Part shown: one piece after another, positions 50,384 to 57,514 of the stretch
Position numbering within the stretch: position 1 is the first letter of the stretch
Layout of the letters: each line of letters starts with the position of its first letter
Source: Chloroflexota bacterium
GTDB lineage: Bacteria > Chloroflexota > Limnocylindria > QHBO01
Length of the DNA: 64,000 bases
NCBI GenBank assembly: GCA_025699005.1
Contig: JAILWI010000007.1
Location: 1-64,000 of the forward strand
Direction of reading: 5' to 3'
Translations under genes and position numbers: made by a program
The notes under the pieces: model-generated
Databases searched by the model: none
What the model was told of the DNA's origin: nothing
What the model saw: only the letters and a program-made list of their open reading frames with translations

Positions 50384-50983
50384 ATGGCCGGCTACGTGCG
50401 TCTCGTCGCGGCCACCTGCCGGATCAGCGGGCCCGGAGTGACACAGGAGCCGGCGGTCCTCGCCTTCTGGCACGAGTACAACCTGGCCGCCGCCATTGCC
50501 GCGCGCCGCCTGCGGAACCACCGTCACCACGTCAGCTTCAGCACGCAGACGTTCCGCGGCATCGTGATGACGAGCATGCTCGGCGCGCTCGACGCCGGAT
50601 CGGTCGAGCTCCCGGAGGAGGGGGAGCGGTCGGAGGCGGCGCGGCTGACGCGAGACCTGGCGCGCATCGGCCGCGAGGGGTCTTCGCCCGTCGTCAGCCC
50701 CGATGGCCCGGTCGGGCCGTATCGGGTCGCGAAGCCGGGCGCGCTCATCGTGGCCCGCGAGTCCGGTCTGCCGCTCCAGCCCTGGGCCGTGGCGGTCCGC
50801 CCACCCTGGCGGATGAACGCCCGTTGGGACCGCCACCTGGTTCCGCTTCCGTTCGCGCGGATCCGGGTCGAGGAGGGCTCGCCCATCCGCGTCGCACCGC
50901 GTCAGCCCCTGCGCCCGCTCCTCGCGGAGCTCCAGGCCGCCCTCGACGCCGCCGCCGCGCGCGCCGATCGACGCATGGGCTGA
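50384..50983 (+). CDS. DUF374-type lysophospholipid acyltransferase-like protein
   Basis: A ~199-residue protein with the DUF374 pattern: LAFWHEYNLAAAIAARRL (FWH near the start), VSFSTQTFRG, and the SPDGPVGPYRVAKPGALIVARESGLPLQPWAVA block that corresponds to the T/SPDGPRGP motif of the family. DUF374 is related to LPLAT/LpxL-like acyltransferases of the envelope; the substrate here is unknown. No ATG, GTG or TTG exists between the preceding stop and ATG 50384. The same frame reads back to CTG 50330, which overlaps the upstream stop (CTGA) and would add 18 plausible residues (SSVRVRHAWAARLFGRA); the start is therefore uncertain. Confidence 0.75.
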   Translation: MAGYVRLVAATCRISGPGVTQEPAVLAFWHEYNLAAAIAARRLRNHRHHVSFSTQTFRGIVMTSMLGALDAGSVELPEEGERSEAARLTRDLARIGREGSSPVVSPDGPVGPYRVAKPGALIVARESGLPLQPWAVAVRPPWRMNARWDRHLVPLPFARIRVEEGSPIRVAPRQPLRPLLAELQAALDAAAARADRRMG

Positions 50984-51015
50984 GGTCCTTCGGCTCGGCC
51001 CTCGGTGCGACTCGC

Positions 51016-51021
51016 TACCAT
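51016..51021 (+). promoter_or_regulatory. Possible internal -10 box before the phosphohexomutase
   Basis: TACCAT lies 18 nt before TTG 51040, with GAGGG (51030-51034) between them. It could allow separate expression of the mutase and isomerase genes. Confidence 0.35.
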
Positions 51022-51039
51022 GAACGGCCGAGGGACCCG

Positions 51040-52518
51040 TTGGAGCCCGCAGCCGAGTCGCCCACAACCGTGACCAAGATCAAGTTCGGCACCGATGGCT
51101 GGCGCGCGGCCATCGCCGAGGACTACACGTTCCACAACGTCCGGCGCTGCGCCCGCGGCGTCGCCGAGTACCTGCGCCAGACCGGCGCCGCCGACCGTGG
51201 CGTCGTGGTGTGCTGGGACCGCCGCTTCGCCAGCGAGCACTTCGCCCGAGCGTGCGTCGAGGTCCTCGCCGCGCACGACATCCGCTCGTTCGTCCCCGGC
51301 GAGGCCGTGCCGACCCAGGTCGGCAGCTTCTTCACGCGCGAGCTCGGAGCGGGGGCCGGCATCGTGATCACGGCCAGCCACAATCCGTGGACCGACAACG
51401 GCTTCAAGGTCAAGGCCGATACCGGCGGCGCCGCGGCCCCGGAGATGCTCGCCGCCATCGAGGCGACGATGGACACGCACCCCGAGGACGAGCTGCCACC
51501 GCGGCGGGACTACGACGACGCGGTCGACGCCGGCCTCGTCGAGACCTTCGACGCCTACCCGAAGTTCCGCGATCAGCTCGCCAGCATCGTCGACATCGAG
51601 CGCATCCGTAGCGCGGATCGGCGGGTCCTGGTCGAGACGCTCCACGGCTCGGGATCCGGATGGATGACCCGCCTGCTGGGCGGCGGCGCACTCACCGTCC
51701 GGGAGCTGCACACGGAGCGGAATCCATTCTTCGGCGGCGTCAACCCGGAGCCGATCCGCCCCAACGTCGATGAGTGGCTGGCCGAGATCCCGCGCTGGGG
51801 CGGGGATATTGGCATCGCCTTCGACGGCGACGCCGACCGCGTCGGCATGGCCACCGAGGAGGGCGTGTTCGTCAACCAGCTGCAGGTCTACGGCCTGCTC
51901 TACTGGTACCTGCTCGACGTCCGCAGGACGATCGGCCCGGCGGTCTACACGGTCACCACCACGAGCATGGCGAAGCGGCTGGCGGAGATCTATGGAACGC
52001 AGGCCCACGAGACGGGGGTCGGGTTCAAGTTCGTCGGGCCGAAGATGACCGAGACCGATGCCGTCATCGGCGGCGAGGAGTCGGGCGGCTTCGGGTTCGG
52101 GATGCACATCCCGGAGCGCGACGGCATCGCCTCCGGGCTCTTCCTCCTCGACCTGTGGCTGACGAAGGAGAAGAAGGCGTCCGAGGTGCTGGCCGAGCTC
52201 CAGGCGCTGGCCGGTCCGAGCTACTACCACCGTCTGGACATCCGGTTCCAGCGCGAGGGCTACGACGAGGTGAAGAGCTCGACCCTCGAGCGGCTGGCGG
52301 AGCATGCCCCGACGAACCTCGCCGGCCAGGACGTGGTCGAGCGGAAGACCCTCGAGACGGGGGACGGCTTCAAGTTCTACCGGGCCGATGGCTCGTGGCT
52401 GCTCATCCGGTTCAGCGGCACCGAGGCGCTGCTCCGCGTCTACGTCGAGGCGCGTTCACCCGAGGATGTCGAGACGCTCCTCGAGGCCGGGCGTGCGATC
52501 GCGGCGGACGGCGCCTGA
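51040..52518 (+). CDS. Phosphoglucomutase/phosphomannomutase
   Basis: Alpha-D-phosphohexomutase interconverting 6- and 1-phosphates of glucose and/or mannose. KIKFGTDGWRAAIAEDYT is the start of domain I; ITASHNPWTDNGFKVK contains the phosphoserine; FDGDADRVGM is the metal loop; GGEESGGFGFG is the sugar-specificity loop of this subgroup; RFSGTEALLRVYVEA is the phosphate-binding loop of domain IV. Length about 492 with TTG 51040, which has GAGGG five nt upstream; GTG 51070 would give 482 residues. It feeds the guanylyltransferase upstream and draws on the isomerase that overlaps its stop. Confidence 0.92.
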   Translation: MEPAAESPTTVTKIKFGTDGWRAAIAEDYTFHNVRRCARGVAEYLRQTGAADRGVVVCWDRRFASEHFARACVEVLAAHDIRSFVPGEAVPTQVGSFFTRELGAGAGIVITASHNPWTDNGFKVKADTGGAAAPEMLAAIEATMDTHPEDELPPRRDYDDAVDAGLVETFDAYPKFRDQLASIVDIERIRSADRRVLVETLHGSGSGWMTRLLGGGALTVRELHTERNPFFGGVNPEPIRPNVDEWLAEIPRWGGDIGIAFDGDADRVGMATEEGVFVNQLQVYGLLYWYLLDVRRTIGPAVYTVTTTSMAKRLAEIYGTQAHETGVGFKFVGPKMTETDAVIGGEESGGFGFGMHIPERDGIASGLFLLDLWLTKEKKASEVLAELQALAGPSYYHRLDIRFQREGYDEVKSSTLERLAEHAPTNLAGQDVVERKTLETGDGFKFYRADGSWLLIRFSGTEALLRVYVEARSPEDVETLLEAGRAIAADGA

Positions 52519-53708
52519 TGGATGCGCGCGACTTCTTCGGATACAAGAACCCCGACGAGGAGCCCGGCCGGCCCGACCCCGCAGACGACGCGGACGGCGA
52601 ACGGCCGCCGCTGTTCGAGGAGGCGGTGACGCTCGACGACCCGGCCACGCTGAAGCGGATCGACCCGGAGGACATGCTCGGCAAAGTGGCCGCGATGCCG
52701 GCCCAGCTTGCCCAGGCGCGCCGGGTTGCCGCGTCCGTCGCGCTCGATGCGCGCCATACCGACGTGGACGCCGTCGTCGTCCTGGCCATGGGCGGGTCGG
52801 CCATCGGTGCCGAGCTCGTCGCCGCCGCAGCGGGGGAGCGGCTGCGCGTGCCCCTCATCGTCCATCGCGACTACGGCCTGCCGCCGGGCGCGGGCCCGCG
52901 CACGCTGGTGATCGCGGCGAGCCACTCGGGCGAGACGGCCGAGACGCTGTCCGGCTTCGCTGCCGCGCGGGAGCGCGCCCTTCCGCTCGTGGTCCTGACG
53001 ACCGGTGGCCGGCTGGCGGCCGGCGCCGAGGAGGACAGCCTGCCCCTGCTTCGCTACAAGCTCGGCGGCCAGCCGCGGGCGGCCATCGGCTTCGGGGTGG
53101 GTCTCGTCCACGAGACCCTGGCCAGGGCCGGCCTCATCGTCGACGCGGATCCGCTCGGCGGCGCCGCCACGGCCCTCGAGGAGCTCCTCGAGCGGACCGG
53201 ACCGGCGGTCGAGACGGAGGCGAACCCGGCAAAGCAGCTGGCCTGGTCGATCTTCGGTCGCATCCCGGTGATCTACGGGCACGGCGCGATGGCGGCGGTC
53301 GCGCACCGCTGGAAGACGCAGATGAACGAGAACGCGAAGGCGTGGTCCGCGTACGAGCCGATGCCGGAGGCGAACCACAACGCCATCGAGGGAAGCCTCA
53401 ACCCGCGGGAGCTCAGCGACGCGCTCTATGTCGTCCAGCTCCGCGACCCGAGCGAGCCCGAGGCCATCGCCGAGCGCTACCGCGTCGTCGAGGAGCTGCT
53501 CGGGGAGCGAGCCACGAACCGCAGTGCGGTGTGGGCCGAAGGCCCCACGCCCCTCGCCCGGGTGATGACGAGCGTCGCCTTCGGCGATCTCGTGAGCGTG
53601 TATCTCGCAATCCTCTACCAGACCGACCCGACGCCGGTTACACTGCTGGCAATGCTCAAGGAGCGGCTCGCCAGGGCCACCGGATCCGACCCGACGGGCG
53701 CCACGTAG
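52518..53708 (+). CDS. Bifunctional phosphoglucose/phosphomannose isomerase (SIS)
   Basis: SIS-domain isomerase linking glucose-6-, fructose-6- and mannose-6-phosphate, 396 residues. After a charged ~60-residue N-terminus with PATLKRIDPEDMLGKVAAMP come the first SIS domain (LAMGGSAIGAELVA, ASHSGETAETLSGF) and the second, with EANHNAIEG, the His/Glu pair of bact_PGI_C enzymes. Such proteins act as PGI/PMI in archaea and some bacteria. It overlaps the mutase stop by one base (TGATG). A hairpin lies 4 nt past the stop. Confidence 0.9.
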   Translation: MDARDFFGYKNPDEEPGRPDPADDADGERPPLFEEAVTLDDPATLKRIDPEDMLGKVAAMPAQLAQARRVAASVALDARHTDVDAVVVLAMGGSAIGAELVAAAAGERLRVPLIVHRDYGLPPGAGPRTLVIAASHSGETAETLSGFAAARERALPLVVLTTGGRLAAGAEEDSLPLLRYKLGGQPRAAIGFGVGLVHETLARAGLIVDADPLGGAATALEELLERTGPAVETEANPAKQLAWSIFGRIPVIYGHGAMAAVAHRWKTQMNENAKAWSAYEPMPEANHNAIEGSLNPRELSDALYVVQLRDPSEPEAIAERYRVVEELLGERATNRSAVWAEGPTPLARVMTSVAFGDLVSVYLAILYQTDPTPVTLLAMLKERLARATGSDPTGAT

Positions 53709-53711
53709 TAG

Positions 53712-53732
53712 GGCGCCGGGGACACCGGCGCC
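53712..53732 (+). terminator. Hairpin between the SIS isomerase and SWIM genes
   Basis: GGCGCCGG (53712-53719) pairs perfectly with CCGGCGCC (53725-53732), 5-nt loop. No T-run; it lies just before the strong AGGAGG of the SWIM gene and may attenuate or stabilise rather than stop transcription. Confidence 0.45.
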
Positions 53733-53751
53733 GACAGGAGGTAACCGCGAC

Positions 53752-54045
53752 GTGCATTCGAGCATGATCGGCAAGGTCGAGAAGGCCATGCGCTACGCGC
53801 ACGAGCCAGACCGGGTGAAGCTCGAGGCCATTCGGGCCCGCTTCGCCGGCGACAACGGCACCCACACCGTCACCCTCGACGCCGATACATGGCACTGTGA
53901 CTGCCATCTGTACGAGTCCGCCGGCGGCTGCAGCCATACCCTGGCGGTCCAGAAGATGCTCGATCCGATGCTCACCGAGGCAGCACGCGAGACGCCGCTC
54001 TACGGCCACGCCGAGATGCGCGACGAAGAGGCCGTCCCCGTCTAG
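53752..54045 (+). CDS. Small SWIM zinc-finger protein
   Basis: A 97-residue protein with a SWIM motif CxCx(n)CxH: C49-D-C51 and C60-S-H62 in TWHCDCHLYESAGGCSHTLAV. The preceding 48 residues form the beta-strand lead-in usual for SWIM domains (FAGDNGTHTVTLDADTW), so almost the whole protein is one domain. SWIM domains bind DNA or proteins and are mostly parts of larger proteins; a stand-alone copy suggests an adaptor. GTG 53752 has AGGAGG (53736-53741) upstream; ATG 53764 is a possible alternative. Last gene of the metK-SIS run, followed by a clear terminator. Confidence 0.75.
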   Translation: MHSSMIGKVEKAMRYAHEPDRVKLEAIRARFAGDNGTHTVTLDADTWHCDCHLYESAGGCSHTLAVQKMLDPMLTEAARETPLYGHAEMRDEEAVPV

Positions 54046-54062
54046 GTCCACCGCCACTGTCG

Positions 54063-54093
54063 AGGCCCGCCGGCGCTCGCTCGCCGGGGGCCT
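54063..54093 (+). terminator. Terminator after the SWIM gene
   Basis: AGGCC/GGCCT outer stem and CCGGCG/CGCCGG inner stem around a 6-nt loop, followed by TCTTCGT. It closes the long metK-to-SWIM unit before the cobalamin locus. Confidence 0.75.
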
Positions 54094-54157
54094 TCTTCGT
54101 GCCTGCGTGGGATCGGCGCAGGACCGGCGCCGCCGGGTGATCCGTTCGGCGCTCTGC

Positions 54158-54163
54158 TAGGAT
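54158..54163 (+). promoter_or_regulatory. -10 box of the cobalamin-uptake operon
   Basis: TAGGAT predicts transcription from about 54170, just ahead of the riboswitch. Confidence 0.5.
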
Positions 54164-54179
54164 CGCCCCACCAATCGAA

Positions 54180-54320
54180 GAGACGCCGACGGGTGCCGTG
54201 GCCGCAAGGACCACGGGCAAATGGAGAAGCCGGTGAGATGCCGGCACAGTCCCGCTACTGTATCCGCGCCTTCGTCCGTTCACCGGATGACGAGCACGGG
54301 AGTCAGGTCGCCAGCCCGAT
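54180..54320 (+). ncRNA. Cobalamin (B12) riboswitch
   Basis: The leader contains the conserved B12-box core: GAAGCCGGTGAGATGCCGGC at 54226-54245, then ACAGTCCCGCTACTGTA, and the 3' conserved GAGTCAGGTCGCCAG segment at about 54300-54314. These occur in the right order and spacing for a cobalamin aptamer. The aptamer ends about 45 nt before the btuF start, so control is likely at the ribosome-binding site or by early termination; the GC-rich 54317-54345 stretch may be the switching part. Expected effect: less uptake-gene expression when B12 is plentiful. Confidence 0.93.
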
Positions 54321-54363
54321 CGCGATGTCGCTCGCCCTCGCGTGAAAGGGAAAGGCATCACCC

Positions 54364-55371
54364 ATGACTCCCCGACGGTTCACCCCTCTCCTCCTCGTTC
54401 TCCTCTTCGCCCTGTCCGCGTGCGCCCTGGCCGATCCGGACGCCTCGCCGACGACCTCCTCCAGCGCCGCCCAGGAGCCTGCGTCCGATGCGCCTGCGCC
54501 CGTCGCCCCGAGCGAAGCGCCCGAATCGTTCCCCCTCGAGCTGACCGACGATGCCGGTCGCACCGTGACCATCGAGTCCGAGCCCGAGCGCATCGTGTCG
54601 CTGGCCCCCTCGAACACCGAGATCGTGTGCGCCCTCGATGCCTGCGACCGCGTCGTCGGTGTCACCGACTTCGACGACTATCCGCCCGAGGTCGCGGACG
54701 TCGACAAGGTCGTCACCTTCGCCCAGGTCGACGTGGAGGCGGTGGTCGCCGCCGAGCCGGACCTCGTGATCGCCGCGGGCAACGAGCTGACGCCGACCTC
54801 GGTCATCGACCAGCTCGGCGATCTCGGACTGACCGTCCTCGTGCTGTACCCCGAATCGCTCGACGAGGTCGCGGCCGACATCGAGCTCGTCGGCCGGGCG
54901 ATCGGCCGTGCGGACGAGGCAACGGCGCTCGTCGCGGACATGGAGGAGCGGGTCGCGGCGGTCGAGGCGGCCGTGGAGGGCCTGGATCGGCCCCGCACGT
55001 TCTACGAGGTGAGCGTGTTCGAGGGCACGATCTACACGGCGGGGGAGGGCTCCTTCCTTGCCAGCCTCATCGAGACGGCCGGCGGTGACCCGATCACCGG
55101 CGACGCCCTCTCGACGTCCATCGCGATCGAGGACCTCGTCGCGGCCGATCCCGAGCTCATCCTCCTGGGCGACGCGACGTACGACCCGTCGATCACTCCC
55201 GAGTCGGTCGCCGCCCGGCCGGGCTGGGATGCGATGACGGCGGTCGCGTCCGGTGACGTGGTGGTCGTCACCGACGACCTCGTGATCACCCGCCCCGGCC
55301 CACGCATCGTCGACGGCCTCGAGGCGCTGGTCCGGGCCATCCACCCCGACGCGATGCCGGCGGACGGCTGA
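54364..55371 (+). CDS. btuF: Cobalamin-type ABC transporter substrate-binding lipoprotein
   Basis: A 335-residue class III periplasmic-type binding protein. A lipoprotein signal ends in the lipobox LSAC (Cys at residue 20), followed by a Pro/Ser/Ala linker, then the BtuF/FecB fold from PLELTDDAGRTVTIESEPERIVSLAPSNTEIVCAL, with VVGVTDFDDYPPEV and the long connecting helix typical of this class. The upstream riboswitch and following permease and ATPase identify cobalamin as the likely ligand, although the fold also serves heme and siderophores. GGGAAAGG lies 8 nt before the ATG. Confidence 0.88.
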   Translation: MTPRRFTPLLLVLLFALSACALADPDASPTTSSSAAQEPASDAPAPVAPSEAPESFPLELTDDAGRTVTIESEPERIVSLAPSNTEIVCALDACDRVVGVTDFDDYPPEVADVDKVVTFAQVDVEAVVAAEPDLVIAAGNELTPTSVIDQLGDLGLTVLVLYPESLDEVAADIELVGRAIGRADEATALVADMEERVAAVEAAVEGLDRPRTFYEVSVFEGTIYTAGEGSFLASLIETAGGDPITGDALSTSIAIEDLVAADPELILLGDATYDPSITPESVAARPGWDAMTAVASGDVVVVTDDLVITRPGPRIVDGLEALVRAIHPDAMPADG

Positions 55372-55375
55372 CCCG

Positions 55376-56476
55376 ATGCGCGCCACCGTCGCCTCGCGAC
55401 CCATCGTCCGCGGCCCGGCTCTCGGGCGATCCGCGCTCGTGCTCGGCGGCGGTGCCGTGGTCCTCGCGATGGCGGTCATCGCGGCGATCGGAACGGGCAG
55501 CGTCGCCATCGCCCCGGACGACGTCGTTCGTGTCCTCGCCCATCGGCTGCTCGGGATCGGCTCGACCACCGGGCTCGCAGCGAGCACCGAGACGATCGTG
55601 GTCGACCTGAGACTGCCGCGCGTGCTCGGCGCGGCGCTTGTCGGCGCCGGACTGGCTTCTGCCGGCACCGTCTTCCAGGCGGTGCTTCGCAACCCGATGG
55701 CCGACCCGTACATCATCGGCACCGCCGCCGGCGCATCGCTCGGCGCGACGATCGGGATCGCCCTCCCGCTCCTCCTGCCGGCACTCGCGATCGGTGCCGG
55801 CACGGCGTGGCTGGGGCTCGGCCTGGTCCAGGCTCTCGCGTTCGCCGGCGGGATCGGGACCGTCCTCCTCGTCATCGCCATCGCGCGCAACGGCGGGCAC
55901 CTGCCCTCGGTGACGCTCCTGCTCACCGGCTATGCCGTGTCGTCGCTTCTGGCCGCCTGCGTCGCCCTGCTCATGATCTCGTCCGGGCGCGCGCTTGCCG
56001 CCATCTTCGCCTGGCTCATGGGCTCGCTGGCGTCGGTCGGCTGGCTCGACCTCGCCATCGCGGCCCCGGTGGTGACCGCGGCGTTCATCGGGCTCTACGC
56101 GCGCTGGCGCAGCCTCAACCTCCTGGCGCTCGGCGACATGCCCTCAGCGCATCTCGGACTCGATGTCGGGCGCGAGAAGCTGCGGCTGACGCTGCTGGCG
56201 ACGCTGGCCACCTCGGCGGTCGTGGCCATCTCGGGCACCATCGGCTTCGTCGGTCTCGTCGTCCCGCACCTACTGCGGCTGGTCGTCGGCCCGGACCATC
56301 GCCTCCTGCTGCCGGCGAGCGCCGTGGCCGGCGCCGCGCTCCTCGTCCTCGCCGATCTCGGGGCGCGGCTGGCGGGTGGGATCCCGGTTGGTGTGGTGAC
56401 GGCCTTCGTCGGGGCGCCGTTCTTCCTGTGGCTCCTGCGGCGGACGCGCCGCGTGGCGGCCCCGCTCGCACCATGA
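55376..56476 (+). CDS. btuC: Cobalamin-type ABC transporter permease
   Basis: FecCD-family permease, 366 residues, about ten membrane helices. LRLPRVLGAALVGAGLASAGTVFQAVLRNPMADPYIIGTAAGASLGATIGI is the family signature; WLMGSLASVGWLDLAIAAPV, LGLDVGREKLRLTLLATLATSAVVAISGTIGFVGLVVPHLLRLVVGPDHRLLLPAS includes the coupling helix. It begins 4 nt after btuF and overlaps the ATPase gene by 4 nt. Confidence 0.92.
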   Translation: MRATVASRPIVRGPALGRSALVLGGGAVVLAMAVIAAIGTGSVAIAPDDVVRVLAHRLLGIGSTTGLAASTETIVVDLRLPRVLGAALVGAGLASAGTVFQAVLRNPMADPYIIGTAAGASLGATIGIALPLLLPALAIGAGTAWLGLGLVQALAFAGGIGTVLLVIAIARNGGHLPSVTLLLTGYAVSSLLAACVALLMISSGRALAAIFAWLMGSLASVGWLDLAIAAPVVTAAFIGLYARWRSLNLLALGDMPSAHLGLDVGREKLRLTLLATLATSAVVAISGTIGFVGLVVPHLLRLVVGPDHRLLLPASAVAGAALLVLADLGARLAGGIPVGVVTAFVGAPFFLWLLRRTRRVAAPLAP

Positions 56477-57324
56477 GCAACGGGGCGCCCGTCGTCGACG
56501 TCGACCGGATCCGGGTCTCGTACGCCGGAGTCGGCGGCGATCGGCGTGCGGTGCTCCGGGACCTCTCGCTCCGCGTGGCGTCGGGCGAGCTTCTCGCCCT
56601 GCTCGGCCCGAACGGCAGCGGCAAGACGACCCTGCTGCGGGCCATCGCCGGGACGCTTCCGCCCGACGCGGGCAGCATCCGGCTGTTCGGGCGCGACCTC
56701 GGCTCATGGGAGCGTCCGGCGCTCGCCCGGCGGGTCGCCGTCCTTCCGCAGAGCCTCGTCCTGCCCGACGGGTTCCGGGTCGCCGAGCTCGTCGAGATGG
56801 GCCGTGCCCCGCACGCGACGCGCTGGTTCGGTGCCTCCGGGGAAGACGCCGCCGCCGTCGAGCGGGCGCTCGTGGATGCCGACGCCGTCGATCTCGCCGA
56901 GCGTCACGCGGACGAGCTCTCCGGCGGCGAGCGCCAGCGGGTCCTCGTCGCCATGGCGCTGGCGCAGGAGCCCGAGCTCCTGCTCCTCGACGAGCCGACC
57001 CTCCATCTCGATGTGGCCCACCAGGCAACCCTGCTCGGCACCGTGGGGCGGCTGCGCCAGCGTCGAGGGCTCACCGTCATCGCCGTGCTCCATGACCTCA
57101 ACCTCGCGGTGGCTCACGCGCCGCGCATCGCGCTGCTCGGCGAGGGGCGCATCCTGGCCGACGGGACGGCGGACGCCGTGCTGCGGCCGGACCTCGTCCG
57201 CGAGGTGTTCGGGGTCGCCGTCGACGAGGCGGTGACGGCTGATGGCCGGCGCTTCCTCGTCCCTCACATCGGTGTCGAGCGCGGAATTGAACGTTCTGTT
57301 CCCGGAGACGGTATAGAGAGGTGA
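56473..57324 (+). CDS. btuD: Cobalamin-type ABC transporter ATPase
   Basis: Nucleotide-binding subunit of the importer, 283 residues: Walker A LLGPNGSGKTTLL, Q-loop VAVLPQSL, signature ELSGGERQRVLVAMALAQ, Walker B LLLLDEPTLHLD and switch His in VLHDLNLAV. It overlaps btuC (ATGA). The ~30-residue C-terminal extension ending GDGIER is not conserved in the family. Confidence 0.92.
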   Translation: MSNGAPVVDVDRIRVSYAGVGGDRRAVLRDLSLRVASGELLALLGPNGSGKTTLLRAIAGTLPPDAGSIRLFGRDLGSWERPALARRVAVLPQSLVLPDGFRVAELVEMGRAPHATRWFGASGEDAAAVERALVDADAVDLAERHADELSGGERQRVLVAMALAQEPELLLLDEPTLHLDVAHQATLLGTVGRLRQRRGLTVIAVLHDLNLAVAHAPRIALLGEGRILADGTADAVLRPDLVREVFGVAVDEAVTADGRRFLVPHIGVERGIERSVPGDGIER

Positions 57325-57427
57325 CACCCATCGGGGGATGGGGTGGCGCTGCCCTGTGACGGGCGGCAGTCTCCGAGCTTGCTTCGCCCAACTGATCAAC
57401 GGACCGTCAAGGAGGTGGACAAGCGGA

Positions 57428-57433
57428 TATAAT
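57428..57433 (+). promoter_or_regulatory. Consensus -10 box of the peptide ABC operon
   Basis: TATAAT gives a start near 57440 and a leader of ~75 nt ending in GGAGGG (57505-57510). No good -35 is seen (CGTCAA at 57405-57410, 17 bp away). It is the only perfect TATAAT associated with a gene here, fitting strong expression of a binding protein. The remainder of the 190-bp gap shows nothing else. Confidence 0.6.
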
Positions 57434-57514
57434 CCACTGCCCGTTGGGCTCCCGCCGCGGTATCAGGCCGTGCGCGACCCCATTCACCGTACATCCCCAT
57501 CACTGGAGGGAGTA

